The position numbers and the translations under genes are program-made. From positions 1 through 64,000 of the forward strand of contig DASRDB010000015.1 of NCBI GenBank assembly GCA_035652815.1: 64,000 bases of DNA, read 5' to 3'. Below the pieces are notes generated by a model. The model saw only the letters and a list, made by a program, of their open reading frames with translations, made no database searches and was not told the DNA's origin. Numbering within the stretch: the first letter of the stretch is position 1; each line of letters begins with the position of its first letter. The stretch comes from DASRDB01 sp035652815 (lineage in GTDB: Bacteria; Chloroflexota; Ktedonobacteria; Ktedonobacterales; Ktedonobacteraceae). Positions 36,746-44,720 of the stretch are shown in pieces.

Positions 36746-37553
36746 CAGCATACTCTGGTTTACAGAAGAGGCGTGCAAGGATGTTCGGCTTGCTGGTGGC
36801 AAGGGCGCGAGCCTCGCAAATATGACAGCGCGAGGTCTACCCGTTCCGCCTGGCTTTGTGATCCCTGCTTATGTACTTGAACAGTCGGTGGATGTTGAGC
36901 AACTGCGCGAACTGGCGCAGGCTCAAAATGCTGAAGCAGCGCAGGCCCTGGTGTGCCGGTCTCATCCCCCACGCGAAGCTATCATTTCCTGCTACGAACG
37001 TATAGGTGGGAAGGTAGCGGTTCGCTCATCTGCCTGTGCCGAGGACTCTGAAGCCGCGAGTTACGCGGGCCAGCAAGAAACCTACCTCAATGTTTCCGGT
37101 GGGGATGAGGTGTGCAGGCGCGTTGTCGATTGCTGGGCTTCATTCTTTAGTGAGCGGGCGCTGTTTTATCGGGCGCGGAAAGGTTCCCTGAACGATCTGC
37201 GGATGGCAGTGGTTGTGCAAAAGATGCTTGATCCGCTTAAATCTGGCGTCATGTTCACGGCTGATCCTGTCAGTCGGCGGCGTGACCGTATGGTTATCGA
37301 GTCGGTCTTCGGTTTAGGCGAGCAGGTTGTCTCTGGTGAAGTGACGCCTGACCATTATGTGGTAGACCGTGCCGGGAATATCAAGCGCGAACATATTGTG
37401 AACCAGCGCGTACTCGAACCAGAAGAGATACGCCAGCTTGTGGAGCTTGGGCGTAAATTGGAAGCGTATTTTGGCAAGCCCCAGGATATAGAGTGGGGTA
37501 TGGAAAATGGAAACATTTACCTGTTGCAATCTCGACCTATCACAACCTTGTGA
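36738..37553 (+). CDS. PEP synthase-like ATP-grasp subunit (PPDK N-terminal domain only)
   Basis: This 271-residue protein carries only the ATP-binding domain of PEP synthase/PPDK. It has AGGKGASLANM near 20, LPVPPGFVIP near 36, VAVRSSACAEDS near 93, the QKMLDPLKSGVMFTADPVS block near 155, and ends with EWGMENGNIYLLQSRPIT. The region between PPGF and the ATP loop is short compared with full-length enzymes. It has no phosphohistidine domain; that is encoded three genes upstream at 33662, so the two proteins probably act as one enzyme. It overlaps the cyclase gene by eight bases. ATG 36738 is preferred over TTG 36735. Confidence 0.85.
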   Translation: MSNSILWFTEEACKDVRLAGGKGASLANMTARGLPVPPGFVIPAYVLEQSVDVEQLRELAQAQNAEAAQALVCRSHPPREAIISCYERIGGKVAVRSSACAEDSEAASYAGQQETYLNVSGGDEVCRRVVDCWASFFSERALFYRARKGSLNDLRMAVVVQKMLDPLKSGVMFTADPVSRRRDRMVIESVFGLGEQVVSGEVTPDHYVVDRAGNIKREHIVNQRVLEPEEIRQLVELGRKLEAYFGKPQDIEWGMENGNIYLLQSRPITTL

Positions 37554-37571
37554 GCTAGAGAGAAGAACGCG

Positions 37572-38423
37572 ATGAGTCGAACTGTTCCGCAATGGTTAGC
37601 TCCGAACTCACTTGAGGAGGCCCTGACTTTGCGCGCACAATATGGTGACGAAGCGACGGTGGTTGCTGGAGGAACCTTCATTGGCATCGTCATGAACCAG
37701 AAGATTATGCAGCCTCAAACCCTGCTCTCGCTCCGTAATGTCTCCGAACTCGCTTTCATTGAGGCAGGCCAGGATGAAGGCTCACCGCTGCGCATCGGAG
37801 CTATGACAACGCATCGAGCGGTGGAACGCTCTTCCCTTATTCGCCAGCATTGGCCTGTGCTTGCCTCTACGTTCGCGCTTGTGGCAAGCCCTCGCGTGCG
37901 CAACCAGGCGACCGTAGGAGGCGTGCTTGCCGACGCGGATTACGCTTCTGACCCACCTACATTGTTGCAAGCCCTCAATGCTACAGTGCTTGCTCGAAGC
38001 GAAAAGGGCGAGCGAGAGATTCCCGTAGAGCAACTGATTACGGGCTACTACGAGACCTCACTGCGACCTGATGAGCTGCTTGTCGAGGTACGCATTCCAC
38101 GCAATCGAGAACGTGCCGTTTATCGTAAGTTCCGTTCGCGGTCAAGCGAAGACCGGCCATGCGTCGCGGTTGCTGCGGCGCGGGTTGATGGAAAGCTGCG
38201 GGTCGTAGTTGGCGCGGTAGCTGAGAAACCACAGTATTTTCCTGATATTTGCGCTCTGGCTGATGGCGAAACGACTGGCAACGCTCAAATGCTGGCGGCA
38301 GAGATTGGCCGACGGTACGCAGAGGCCATCGATCCCCTTTCAGATTCACGTGGTTCAGCCGAATATCGGAAGCGAATCATTGCTGTGGAGGTGCGGCGCG
38401 CCCTGGAGGAGATGCTATCATGA
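37572..38423 (+). CDS. Molybdenum hydroxylase FAD subunit (catabolic operon)
   Basis: This 283-residue FAD-binding subunit belongs to the xanthine dehydrogenase/CO dehydrogenase family. Flavin motifs are visible at VAGGTFIGI (near 35) and ATVGGVLADADYASD (near 114), with the usual C-terminal domain after PDELLVEVRIP. It takes electrons from the iron-sulfur subunit at 40501. Eighteen bases separate it from the ATP-grasp gene, and it overlaps the large subunit gene by four bases (ATGA). It is clearly different from the coxM-like gene at 5495, so the window encodes two separate enzymes of this kind. Confidence 0.88.
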   Translation: MSRTVPQWLAPNSLEEALTLRAQYGDEATVVAGGTFIGIVMNQKIMQPQTLLSLRNVSELAFIEAGQDEGSPLRIGAMTTHRAVERSSLIRQHWPVLASTFALVASPRVRNQATVGGVLADADYASDPPTLLQALNATVLARSEKGEREIPVEQLITGYYETSLRPDELLVEVRIPRNRERAVYRKFRSRSSEDRPCVAVAAARVDGKLRVVVGAVAEKPQYFPDICALADGETTGNAQMLAAEIGRRYAEAIDPLSDSRGSAEYRKRIIAVEVRRALEEMLS

Positions 38424-40504
38424 GTAATCCGCGTGTCACCGGAGCTATCCGCTATGCGCAGGATGTCGAGTTCGATGGCATGTTGTATGCGAGCATTCTT
38501 CGTTCGCCGTATCCACATGCGCGGGTGCTAAAAGTTGATGCCTCGGCTGTACCCAAATCGGTCGTTGTGCTGACGCTGGATGATATTCGTGAGCTTGGCA
38601 GCTATGGTTGTCAGATTAAGGATCAGACGGTACTGGCTATAGAGCGCGCGCGTTTTGTCGGCGACCCGGTAGCTGCCGTTGCCGCGCCTACAAAACGGGA
38701 GGCGGATGAGGCGCTCGACCTGATTGATGTGGAGTACGAGCCATTGCCGGGCGTGTTCGATGCTGTTGAAGCAGTGGCGGAAGGCGCTCCTCTTGTACAC
38801 GAACATCATGCCATTTCGGACAACGACGCGGCCTACTTCGGCATACGACCCCAGGAAGGCACCAATATCTGCCATCGCTTTCGTATTCGGCATGGGAATA
38901 TAGACGAGGGCTTTGAGCAGGCGGATGTAGTCGTTGAGGAAACATATCGAACGCCAAGCGCGCAACATGTTCCGATGGAGCCGCATGCTTCAGTAGCGCG
39001 TTGGGTAGATGATCGTCTCGAAGTCTGGACAGGCACGCAGACCCCCTTTAACTTGCGCATGGACCTGGCTGGCATTTTTTCCATCCCTGAGAGCCAGATT
39101 CGTGTTATTTCCCCACCGATGGGCGGTGCTTTTGGCGCGAAGACGTTTGTGCGTACCGAGGCGATTGCGGCCTGTCTTGCGCGTAAGGCGAATCGTCCGG
39201 TAAAAATCGTACTCAGCCGTTATGAGGAATGGCTGACACTGAACCGGCATCCAGCAACAATCCAGGTGAAGCTTGGGGCACAGGCTGATGGCACCCTGGT
39301 TGCGAAAAGGGTGGTTTGCTGGGTTGATACGGGTGCATATGCGGATTGCGGGCCGGGCGTGGCGCAAAAGATGGGCTATGCTGCGGTTGGGCCGTATCGC
39401 ATTCCGCATGTCTGGGTCGATTCGCATTGCATCTACACGAATCTTCCACCAAACGGGGCTTATCGTGGGTATGGAGCGATGCAGGCGGTCTGGGCTTCAG
39501 AGCGTACTATGGATTTGCTCGCCGCAAAGTTGGGGATGGACCCGCTAGAAATCCGGCTTAAGAATGTGCTTGTGGATGGCGACCAATTTTGCACTGGTGA
39601 GGTTATGCACGATGTCCATTTTATTGAGTGCCTGCATGACATTGCGGAGAAGATTGGTTGGGCAGAAAATAAGCAGGGTAAGGGGCTGTGCGTGCTGATG
39701 AAAGGCATGCAGACGCCGAGTCGCGCCTCGATTGTGGTCGAGGCAAATGAGGATGGGAGCTATACCGTTTATTGCGCTACGGCTGAGATGGGGCAGGGCG
39801 CATGGCTTTCTATTCGGAAGATGGCGGCTGAACTGCTTGGCGTGGAAGTGGAGAAGGTGCATTATCCTGAGCCTGATACGGATATCATTCCCTATGATAC
39901 ACGCACCACCTCAAGTCGCTCGACCTACATGATGGGCCGGGCGCTTGTAGAGGCGGTGCGCGATCTGAAGAGGAAAGGCGAAATTGGCTACGGCGAGTGT
40001 GTCAATACAGGCGGCCTTGATCCCGATACCGGGCAGGGAGTTGCCTCGACCCACTGGCATCAAGGCGCTGCCGCAGCGGAGGTAAGTGTTGATGAAGAGA
40101 CCGGGAAGTTTCAGGTACTCAAGCTTCATGCCGCCATTTATGCAGGGCATGTGGTGAATCGTCCCGGAGCGGAACTTCAAAATGAAGGTTCAATGATCAT
40201 GGGCCTCGGCACAACACTTTTCGAGCAAATCACCTTTGAGGAGGGGCAGCCGACAAACGCCAACCTCTCGGATTACAATATTCCGGCGGCGGGTGATTTG
40301 CCCGAATCCTTTACGTCTGAGCTGCTTGAGCGCGAGGGAGCCGATGTGCATGGTCTGGGCGAAACTGCTCTGCCGCCGATACCACCCGCCATTGGCAATG
40401 CATTATACTCGCTTGGCATCCATCTAACCGACTTGCCTTTATCGGCTGAGGCAGTTTTACAGGCTATTGATGCGCGAGAACAGGCAAAGGGAGGTCGCTC
40501 GTGA
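38420..40504 (+). CDS. Molybdenum hydroxylase large (molybdopterin) subunit (catabolic operon)
   Basis: This 694-residue molybdopterin subunit would hydroxylate an aromatic or heterocyclic substrate with water as the oxygen source. Family blocks include VTGAIRYAQDVEFDGMLYASILRSPYPHAR at the N-terminus (residues 6-35). GGAFGAKTFVRTEA, the active-site loop AYRGYGAMQ (near 349) and the catalytic glutamate in GLGETALPP (near 647) follow. The loop differs from both form I and form II CO dehydrogenases. It is shorter at the N-terminus than the coxL-like protein at 3076. Substrate classes such as nicotinate, hydroxypyridines or purines are possible, and none can be chosen from sequence alone. Confidence 0.88.
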   Translation: MSNPRVTGAIRYAQDVEFDGMLYASILRSPYPHARVLKVDASAVPKSVVVLTLDDIRELGSYGCQIKDQTVLAIERARFVGDPVAAVAAPTKREADEALDLIDVEYEPLPGVFDAVEAVAEGAPLVHEHHAISDNDAAYFGIRPQEGTNICHRFRIRHGNIDEGFEQADVVVEETYRTPSAQHVPMEPHASVARWVDDRLEVWTGTQTPFNLRMDLAGIFSIPESQIRVISPPMGGAFGAKTFVRTEAIAACLARKANRPVKIVLSRYEEWLTLNRHPATIQVKLGAQADGTLVAKRVVCWVDTGAYADCGPGVAQKMGYAAVGPYRIPHVWVDSHCIYTNLPPNGAYRGYGAMQAVWASERTMDLLAAKLGMDPLEIRLKNVLVDGDQFCTGEVMHDVHFIECLHDIAEKIGWAENKQGKGLCVLMKGMQTPSRASIVVEANEDGSYTVYCATAEMGQGAWLSIRKMAAELLGVEVEKVHYPEPDTDIIPYDTRTTSSRSTYMMGRALVEAVRDLKRKGEIGYGECVNTGGLDPDTGQGVASTHWHQGAAAAEVSVDEETGKFQVLKLHAAIYAGHVVNRPGAELQNEGSMIMGLGTTLFEQITFEEGQPTNANLSDYNIPAAGDLPESFTSELLEREGADVHGLGETALPPIPPAIGNALYSLGIHLTDLPLSAEAVLQAIDAREQAKGGRS

Positions 40505-40959
40505 ACATTCACTTCAAGCTGAATGGGACTCCGACAGAAGTTGAAGCCGAGGCAGATGAAATGCTGCTTGAAGTACTCCGGCGCGAACTGAAGTTGAGGA
40601 GTGTGCGGGCAACCTGCGGCATTGGCATATGCGGAGCCTGTACGGTGCTGGTCAATGGGGAACTGATTTCAAGCTGCATTTTTCTAGCACCGCTTGCTGA
40701 GGGATGTGAAATCACGACGGTAGAGGGATTGGGTGGCGACCATCCTGTCCAACACGCCTTTGAGGAAGAGCATGCCTTCCAGTGCGGATATTGCACGCCG
40801 GGAATGATTTTGACAACGAAAAACTTCCTCGAAGAGAATCCGGCACCTTCGGATGAGGAAATCAAGGTCGCGCTTGGAGGAAATCTGTGTCGTTGTGGCT
40901 GCTATGTGAAGATCATTCGCGCTGTGAAAAGGGCAGCTAGAGAGGAACACGTGCAATGA
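40501..40959 (+). CDS. Molybdenum hydroxylase [2Fe-2S] subunit (catabolic operon)
   Basis: This 152-residue protein carries two [2Fe-2S] clusters. The first uses CGIGICGACTVLVNG plus a later SSCIF cysteine, the second CGYCTPGM and CRCGCY. The usual CRCTGY is altered to CRCGCY, adding one cysteine near the second cluster while keeping the C-x-C pair. It starts at GTG 40501, overlapping the large subunit by four bases, and its stop codon overlaps the next ATG. It links the Mo site to the FAD subunit. The order FAD-Mo-FeS differs from the small-large-medium order of the first enzyme in this window. Confidence 0.9.
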   Translation: MNIHFKLNGTPTEVEAEADEMLLEVLRRELKLRSVRATCGIGICGACTVLVNGELISSCIFLAPLAEGCEITTVEGLGGDHPVQHAFEEEHAFQCGYCTPGMILTTKNFLEENPAPSDEEIKVALGGNLCRCGCYVKIIRAVKRAAREEHVQ

Positions 40960-41795
40960 AACTTGTGACATATGTTGCGAGCAATCAGGGGCCGCGTGTA
41001 GGCATGCTGGAGAACGGGAGAGTCGTTGATGTAGGCTTCGATGGCGATATGGTTGCCTTTATCGAAGCTGGAGCGCCGATTGGGAAACAAACGCCTGTTG
41101 ATAATGCCCGCTTGCTTGCACCACTGCGGCCGCGCTCATTGCGGGACTTTCTCACCTTTGAGGGACATCTCCATAATGCTCTGACCCGGTTGGGGCGTCC
41201 CATCCCGCAGGAGTGGTACGAGGTTCCTGCTTACTATAAAGGCATGCCGGATACCGTTATCGGGCCAGATGAGGAGATTCCCTGGCCTTCCTACACGGAT
41301 AGGCTTGACCACGAGCTTGAACTTGCTGCTATTATCGGGCGCAAGGGAAGGGATATTGCGAAAGCGGACGCCCTGAGCTATGTTTTTGGATATACGATCT
41401 GGAATGATGTATCGGCGCGTGATGTGCAGACTCGTGAATTGCCCATTGGGATGGGACCGGCAAAGGCGAAGGATTGGGACGGCTCAAATGTACTTGGCCC
41501 TTGCATTGTGACGGCTGATGAACTGGACCCATCTAATGTGGTCATGCGGGTGCGTGTCAATGGCGAAATGTGGGGTGAAGATACAACTGCGCATATGCAT
41601 CATACGTTCGCCGACTTGATCTGGTATGCATCGCAGGCGCAAACCCTCTACCCAGGCGACGTTTTCGGCTCGGGTACGGCGGCTGGCGGGTCGGGTCTGG
41701 AACTGGACCGCCAGTTGAAAGAGGGGGATGTTGTAGAAATGGAGATCGAAGGCATCGGAATACTGCGTAATCGCATCGGAAAGAAAGGAGCTTAA
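40956..41795 (+). CDS. Fumarylacetoacetate hydrolase (FAH)-family protein
   Basis: This 279-residue protein has the FAH fold. The metal-binding residues are in DHELELAAIIGR (E-x-E, near 110) and the aspartate of YTIWNDVSARDVQ near 147, followed by the GPAKAKDWDGSNVLGPCIVT block. GEDTTAHMHHTFADLIWYAS and the GSGTAAGGSGLELDR turn complete the C-terminal half. Members hydrolyse C-C bonds in diketo acids, decarboxylate oxaloacetate-like acids or hydrate dienoates. In an aromatic or heterocycle pathway it would act late, after ring opening (inference). The start codon overlaps the previous stop by four bases. Confidence 0.88.
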   Translation: MKLVTYVASNQGPRVGMLENGRVVDVGFDGDMVAFIEAGAPIGKQTPVDNARLLAPLRPRSLRDFLTFEGHLHNALTRLGRPIPQEWYEVPAYYKGMPDTVIGPDEEIPWPSYTDRLDHELELAAIIGRKGRDIAKADALSYVFGYTIWNDVSARDVQTRELPIGMGPAKAKDWDGSNVLGPCIVTADELDPSNVVMRVRVNGEMWGEDTTAHMHHTFADLIWYASQAQTLYPGDVFGSGTAAGGSGLELDRQLKEGDVVEMEIEGIGILRNRIGKKGA

Positions 41796-41801
41796 ATCGG
41801 T

Positions 41802-42095
41802 ATGGCATACGTTGTAGCGGCAATCTGGACGGCAAAAGAGGGGCAGGAAGAGAAAATTCTGGAGATTATCAAGAAGATGACGCCTCTCTCCCGGCAGGAA
41901 CCTGGATGTCTGTACTACCAGGCGCACCGTTCACCTGAAAATCCTCGCGTCTTTTTCCTGTATGAACAATATGTGGACGCGGCGGGATATGAAGCTCATA
42001 TGGCAACTCCTCACTTTGAGCAGTATGTGAGGGGCGAGGCTATTCCCAACCTGGAGAGCCGCGAGCGCGCTTTCTATGAAACGATTGATGTATAA
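41802..42095 (+). CDS. Antibiotic-biosynthesis-monooxygenase (ABM)-type protein
   Basis: This 97-residue protein has the small ferredoxin-like ABM fold. The start, MAYVVAAIWTAKEGQE, is followed by PGCLYYQAHRSPENP and FFLYEQYVDAAGYEAH, typical of the YgiN/quinol-monooxygenase-like group. Such proteins oxidise quinols or anthrones without a cofactor, or act as dimeric isomerases or decyclases. Its role in this operon is unknown. It lies six bases after the FAH gene and has AAAGGAG upstream. Confidence 0.85.
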   Translation: MAYVVAAIWTAKEGQEEKILEIIKKMTPLSRQEPGCLYYQAHRSPENPRVFFLYEQYVDAAGYEAHMATPHFEQYVRGEAIPNLESRERAFYETIDV

Positions 42096-42162
42096 AGTCG
42101 TCGTGGATGTACTGAACTGTCCGAATCTTAGAGGCTACTTGCGAGAGAGGAGCGCAGAGAAA

Positions 42163-42855
42163 TTGTCAAAAATTATAGACCTCAGTCCGCGTGTGCCACA
42201 AGGCTTCAAAGGGCCGCCATCAACGAACGTTGGCGTGCAGTTCGAGGTAAAAACGAAGCATGATAAAGGTGCTTACTGGCAATCGGGGCAGGTGTTTATG
42301 AGCCTGCATACAGGTTGCCATGTCGAGTCAGCTTTGCATTGCTTTGAAAATGGCGAAGCTATCGACCAGGTTTCGTTAGACCGGGTGATTGGTTCTGCCG
42401 TCATCCTTGATCTGACACCTGTGGAGGAGCGAGCTATCATAGATGTTGAGGGCCTGGAACGAGGACGAAAACGGTTGGAGGAGAGGGGCGAAGCAATTAA
42501 GGCGGGAGATATTCTTTTGCTGCGCACTGATTGGGCGCAGCGAGCGATAGGGACTCCTACCTATTTCCCACAGTCGCCTGGACTAACAGAGGCGGCGGCG
42601 CGCTGGTTAGTAGAGAAGCAGCCAAAGAGTATTGGTTGCGACTTTTTTGAGGAGCCTGCTGCTCGACAACCTGGCTGGACAGCGGATCAGTTTGTTGTTC
42701 ACGAGACCATTCTGGGTGCGGGTATACCCTTAATCGAGGGGCTGGTGAACCTGAAAGACTTGCCGCCGCGCTGCCAGTTCTTTGCGCCGTTCTACCATTT
42801 TGCAGGTATTGATAGCGCGCCTGCTCGCGCCTTTGCCCTGGTCGAAGACAAATGA
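42163..42855 (+). CDS. Cyclase-family metal-dependent hydrolase 2, variant metal motif
   Basis: This 230-residue member of the cyclase family is only distantly similar to the one at 36026. The metal motif has the same spacing but altered residues: HTGCHVESALH instead of HxGTHxDxxxH, so threonine becomes cysteine and aspartate becomes glutamate. The later blocks DILLLRTDWAQ and VHETILGAGIPLIEGLVNL are typical of the family. TTG 42163 is proposed as the start because AGGAG lies eleven bases upstream and SKIIDLSPRVPQGF matches family N-termini. An ATG at 42076, overlapping the previous gene, would add 29 residues. The stop codon overlaps the next ATG. Confidence 0.8.
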   Translation: MSKIIDLSPRVPQGFKGPPSTNVGVQFEVKTKHDKGAYWQSGQVFMSLHTGCHVESALHCFENGEAIDQVSLDRVIGSAVILDLTPVEERAIIDVEGLERGRKRLEERGEAIKAGDILLLRTDWAQRAIGTPTYFPQSPGLTEAAARWLVEKQPKSIGCDFFEEPAARQPGWTADQFVVHETILGAGIPLIEGLVNLKDLPPRCQFFAPFYHFAGIDSAPARAFALVEDK

Positions 42856-43571
42856 GTGCAGATGTATCGCTGTGGGTACATTGGGTTCGGCATGGAAAGA
42901 TCGCCTCTCATCGCGGAGATACCCCTCTTACGAATGAGGGGCGAAGACAGGCAGAAGCGTTTGCGCAACGGCTGAGCAAGGAGCTTACCGAAGGCGAGCG
43001 CGTTTCTTTCCTGTACGCGCCCACACGTCGTACTCGCGAGACGGCTGAAACGATCTATAGCACGCTGAGAACCGTGTTTGAGCAAGAAGACTCCGGGCAA
43101 ATCCAACTGCTTGCGCCTGTGGAACATTGGGCAGTACGCAATCCAGATATTTATGTTGCTGGAAGCCGCATTGAACTGGTAAGTACACCCGAGGCAGTAG
43201 CGGAGCAACTTCCAGAGGCTACCCTTAGCCCACTGGAATTGGCGAGCCTGCCCTTTTTGCATGGCTTCTGGAGCGCGCCGGACCGTATTGGTTACTGGGT
43301 AAACCATCCCAACCCGCCAGGAGAGGATGCGGACACTGTTGCTCGTCGTCTTTTAACGTTTGCTGTTAGTCTCCTGGACGTACAAAGTAAGCAGCCGAGG
43401 CGATGTATTTGCGTCACTCACTCGCCAGTGATGCGCGCTTTCTTGCGCCGCTATCTCACAGGTTGGGATATTGGAGAGCCTGAACACCTGGAAAGTGCCG
43501 ATTTGCTCTTTGCTCCTGATAGAACGCTGACGATTCGTTTTCGGGATCAAACGAGGCGTGAGGCTGTCTGA
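42852..43571 (+). CDS. Histidine phosphatase (phosphoglycerate mutase-like)
   Basis: This 239-residue protein has the histidine phosphatase fold. The RHG motif (WVRHGKI, near 10-16) carries the phospho-accepting histidine. SPTRR is replaced by APTRRTRETAETI, and the second catalytic histidine is in CVTHSPV. It is the last gene of the operon, coupled by a four-base overlap. Because the operon also encodes a dikinase-like enzyme, this phosphatase may remove phosphate from a pathway intermediate (inference). Equally, it may be a general phosphatase carried along. The gene at 43604 is convergent. Confidence 0.85.
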   Translation: MSADVSLWVHWVRHGKIASHRGDTPLTNEGRRQAEAFAQRLSKELTEGERVSFLYAPTRRTRETAETIYSTLRTVFEQEDSGQIQLLAPVEHWAVRNPDIYVAGSRIELVSTPEAVAEQLPEATLSPLELASLPFLHGFWSAPDRIGYWVNHPNPPGEDADTVARRLLTFAVSLLDVQSKQPRRCICVTHSPVMRAFLRRYLTGWDIGEPEHLESADLLFAPDRTLTIRFRDQTRREAV

Positions 43572-43603
43572 TTCGCTCTGACCTATGTGTTTTTAGCTGC
43601 CGT

Positions 43604-44716
43604 TTATATTTGCAACATACCGATCTTGTCGCTGCCAGCCTCAGTAAACCAGAAGGTGTTATTTTTGCCGATGACAATACCAAGCGGCAGGCTGTTGGTT
43701 GTTGGAATGCTGTAGTAAACGAAGCGGTGTGTAGCTGTGTCCAGACGGGCGATGACATTGATAGCGGGAATGGTGAGCCAGACCTGCCCGGCTGGCGTAA
43801 TTGCAATTCCATATAGGCCACCGGTGTTGTCTCCATTGGGAGAGGGCGCGTAGTAGGTTGCGATGGTGCCTGTATCTGGATGAAGTTGTAGTAAGAGGCC
43901 AGCGTTGAAGCCTGTTGCCCAGATTGTTCCATCGGGGGCGCTGGCAATCTCCATGAGCGAATTTGACAGGTTCGGAACGGTAAATTGTCGTATCTGCCCA
44001 TTTGATGGGTTTAACTCGCCGACAAAACTGCTGCTGGCGGTAGTGAACCAGATGTTCCCATGTGGATCAACCGCGATGCCGTAGGGATTGAACGACTGCT
44101 TGTTTTTTTGCGTGGGCAGTGGGAAATGCTGAATTGAGCCGTTGGAAGGATGCAATTCTCCAATTGCGCTGGCGTTCAGTTCCGTGAACCAGATGTTTCC
44201 CTGCTGATCGATGGCAAGATCGTTCGGTGCGCTGGGCAAGGTGAGCATTTTCCCAGGATTGGATGGATCAGGCGCGGTCGTTGTAGGAAGAGGGTAGACT
44301 TGAAATTGTCCTGTCGCTGGCATAAAGTGCCCGATATAATCCGCGTATTGTTCCGCGAACCAGATGGTATCATCGACTGCGACGGCCACCCCCATGATAC
44401 CGAATTTGCCGTGTGGCGGAGAAAATTGCTGGAATTTGCCCGTAGCCGGGTCGAAGACGCCAAGCAAGTTACGATTCATCTCACCAAACCAGATGCGCCC
44501 CTTATGGTCAATGGCCGGTCTCATTAAGCCACTATTCGCTTGAGGCAAGGAATTTTCTTTGAATTTTCCTTTAGCCATAGAATATGGGAGTGGCCTGGGT
44601 TGAGGGCTGCTGGTGGGCGAATCGATAGGCCCAATGGGCGAGGTTGGCGTGAAGGCATCACCACAGGAGGAAAGCGCGATCAGTAAAAAGAGCAGCAGAA
44701 AGAGCAGCCGTTTCAT
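43604..44716 (-). CDS. Virginiamycin B lyase-like beta-propeller lipoprotein
   Basis: This 370-residue protein begins MKRLLFLLLFLLIALSSC, a lipoprotein signal with the lipid-acceptor cysteine at residue 18, so it is anchored on the outer face of the membrane. Repeats of the form NIWFTE/TIWFAE (DHKGRIWFGEM, DDTIWFAEQ, QGNIWFTELN, HGNIWFTTAS) mark a Vgb/streptogramin-lyase-type propeller. The lyase activity itself is not implied, as many such propellers have other roles. An in-frame ATG at 44752 would place the start inside mtaB; the lipoprotein signal favours 44716. It lies four bases after mtaB and may be coupled to it. Confidence 0.8.
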   Translation of the reverse strand: MKRLLFLLLFLLIALSSCGDAFTPTSPIGPIDSPTSSPQPRPLPYSMAKGKFKENSLPQANSGLMRPAIDHKGRIWFGEMNRNLLGVFDPATGKFQQFSPPHGKFGIMGVAVAVDDTIWFAEQYADYIGHFMPATGQFQVYPLPTTTAPDPSNPGKMLTLPSAPNDLAIDQQGNIWFTELNASAIGELHPSNGSIQHFPLPTQKNKQSFNPYGIAVDPHGNIWFTTASSSFVGELNPSNGQIRQFTVPNLSNSLMEIASAPDGTIWATGFNAGLLLQLHPDTGTIATYYAPSPNGDNTGGLYGIAITPAGQVWLTIPAINVIARLDTATHRFVYYSIPTTNSLPLGIVIGKNNTFWFTEAGSDKIGMLQI

Positions 44717-44720
44717 GCGC

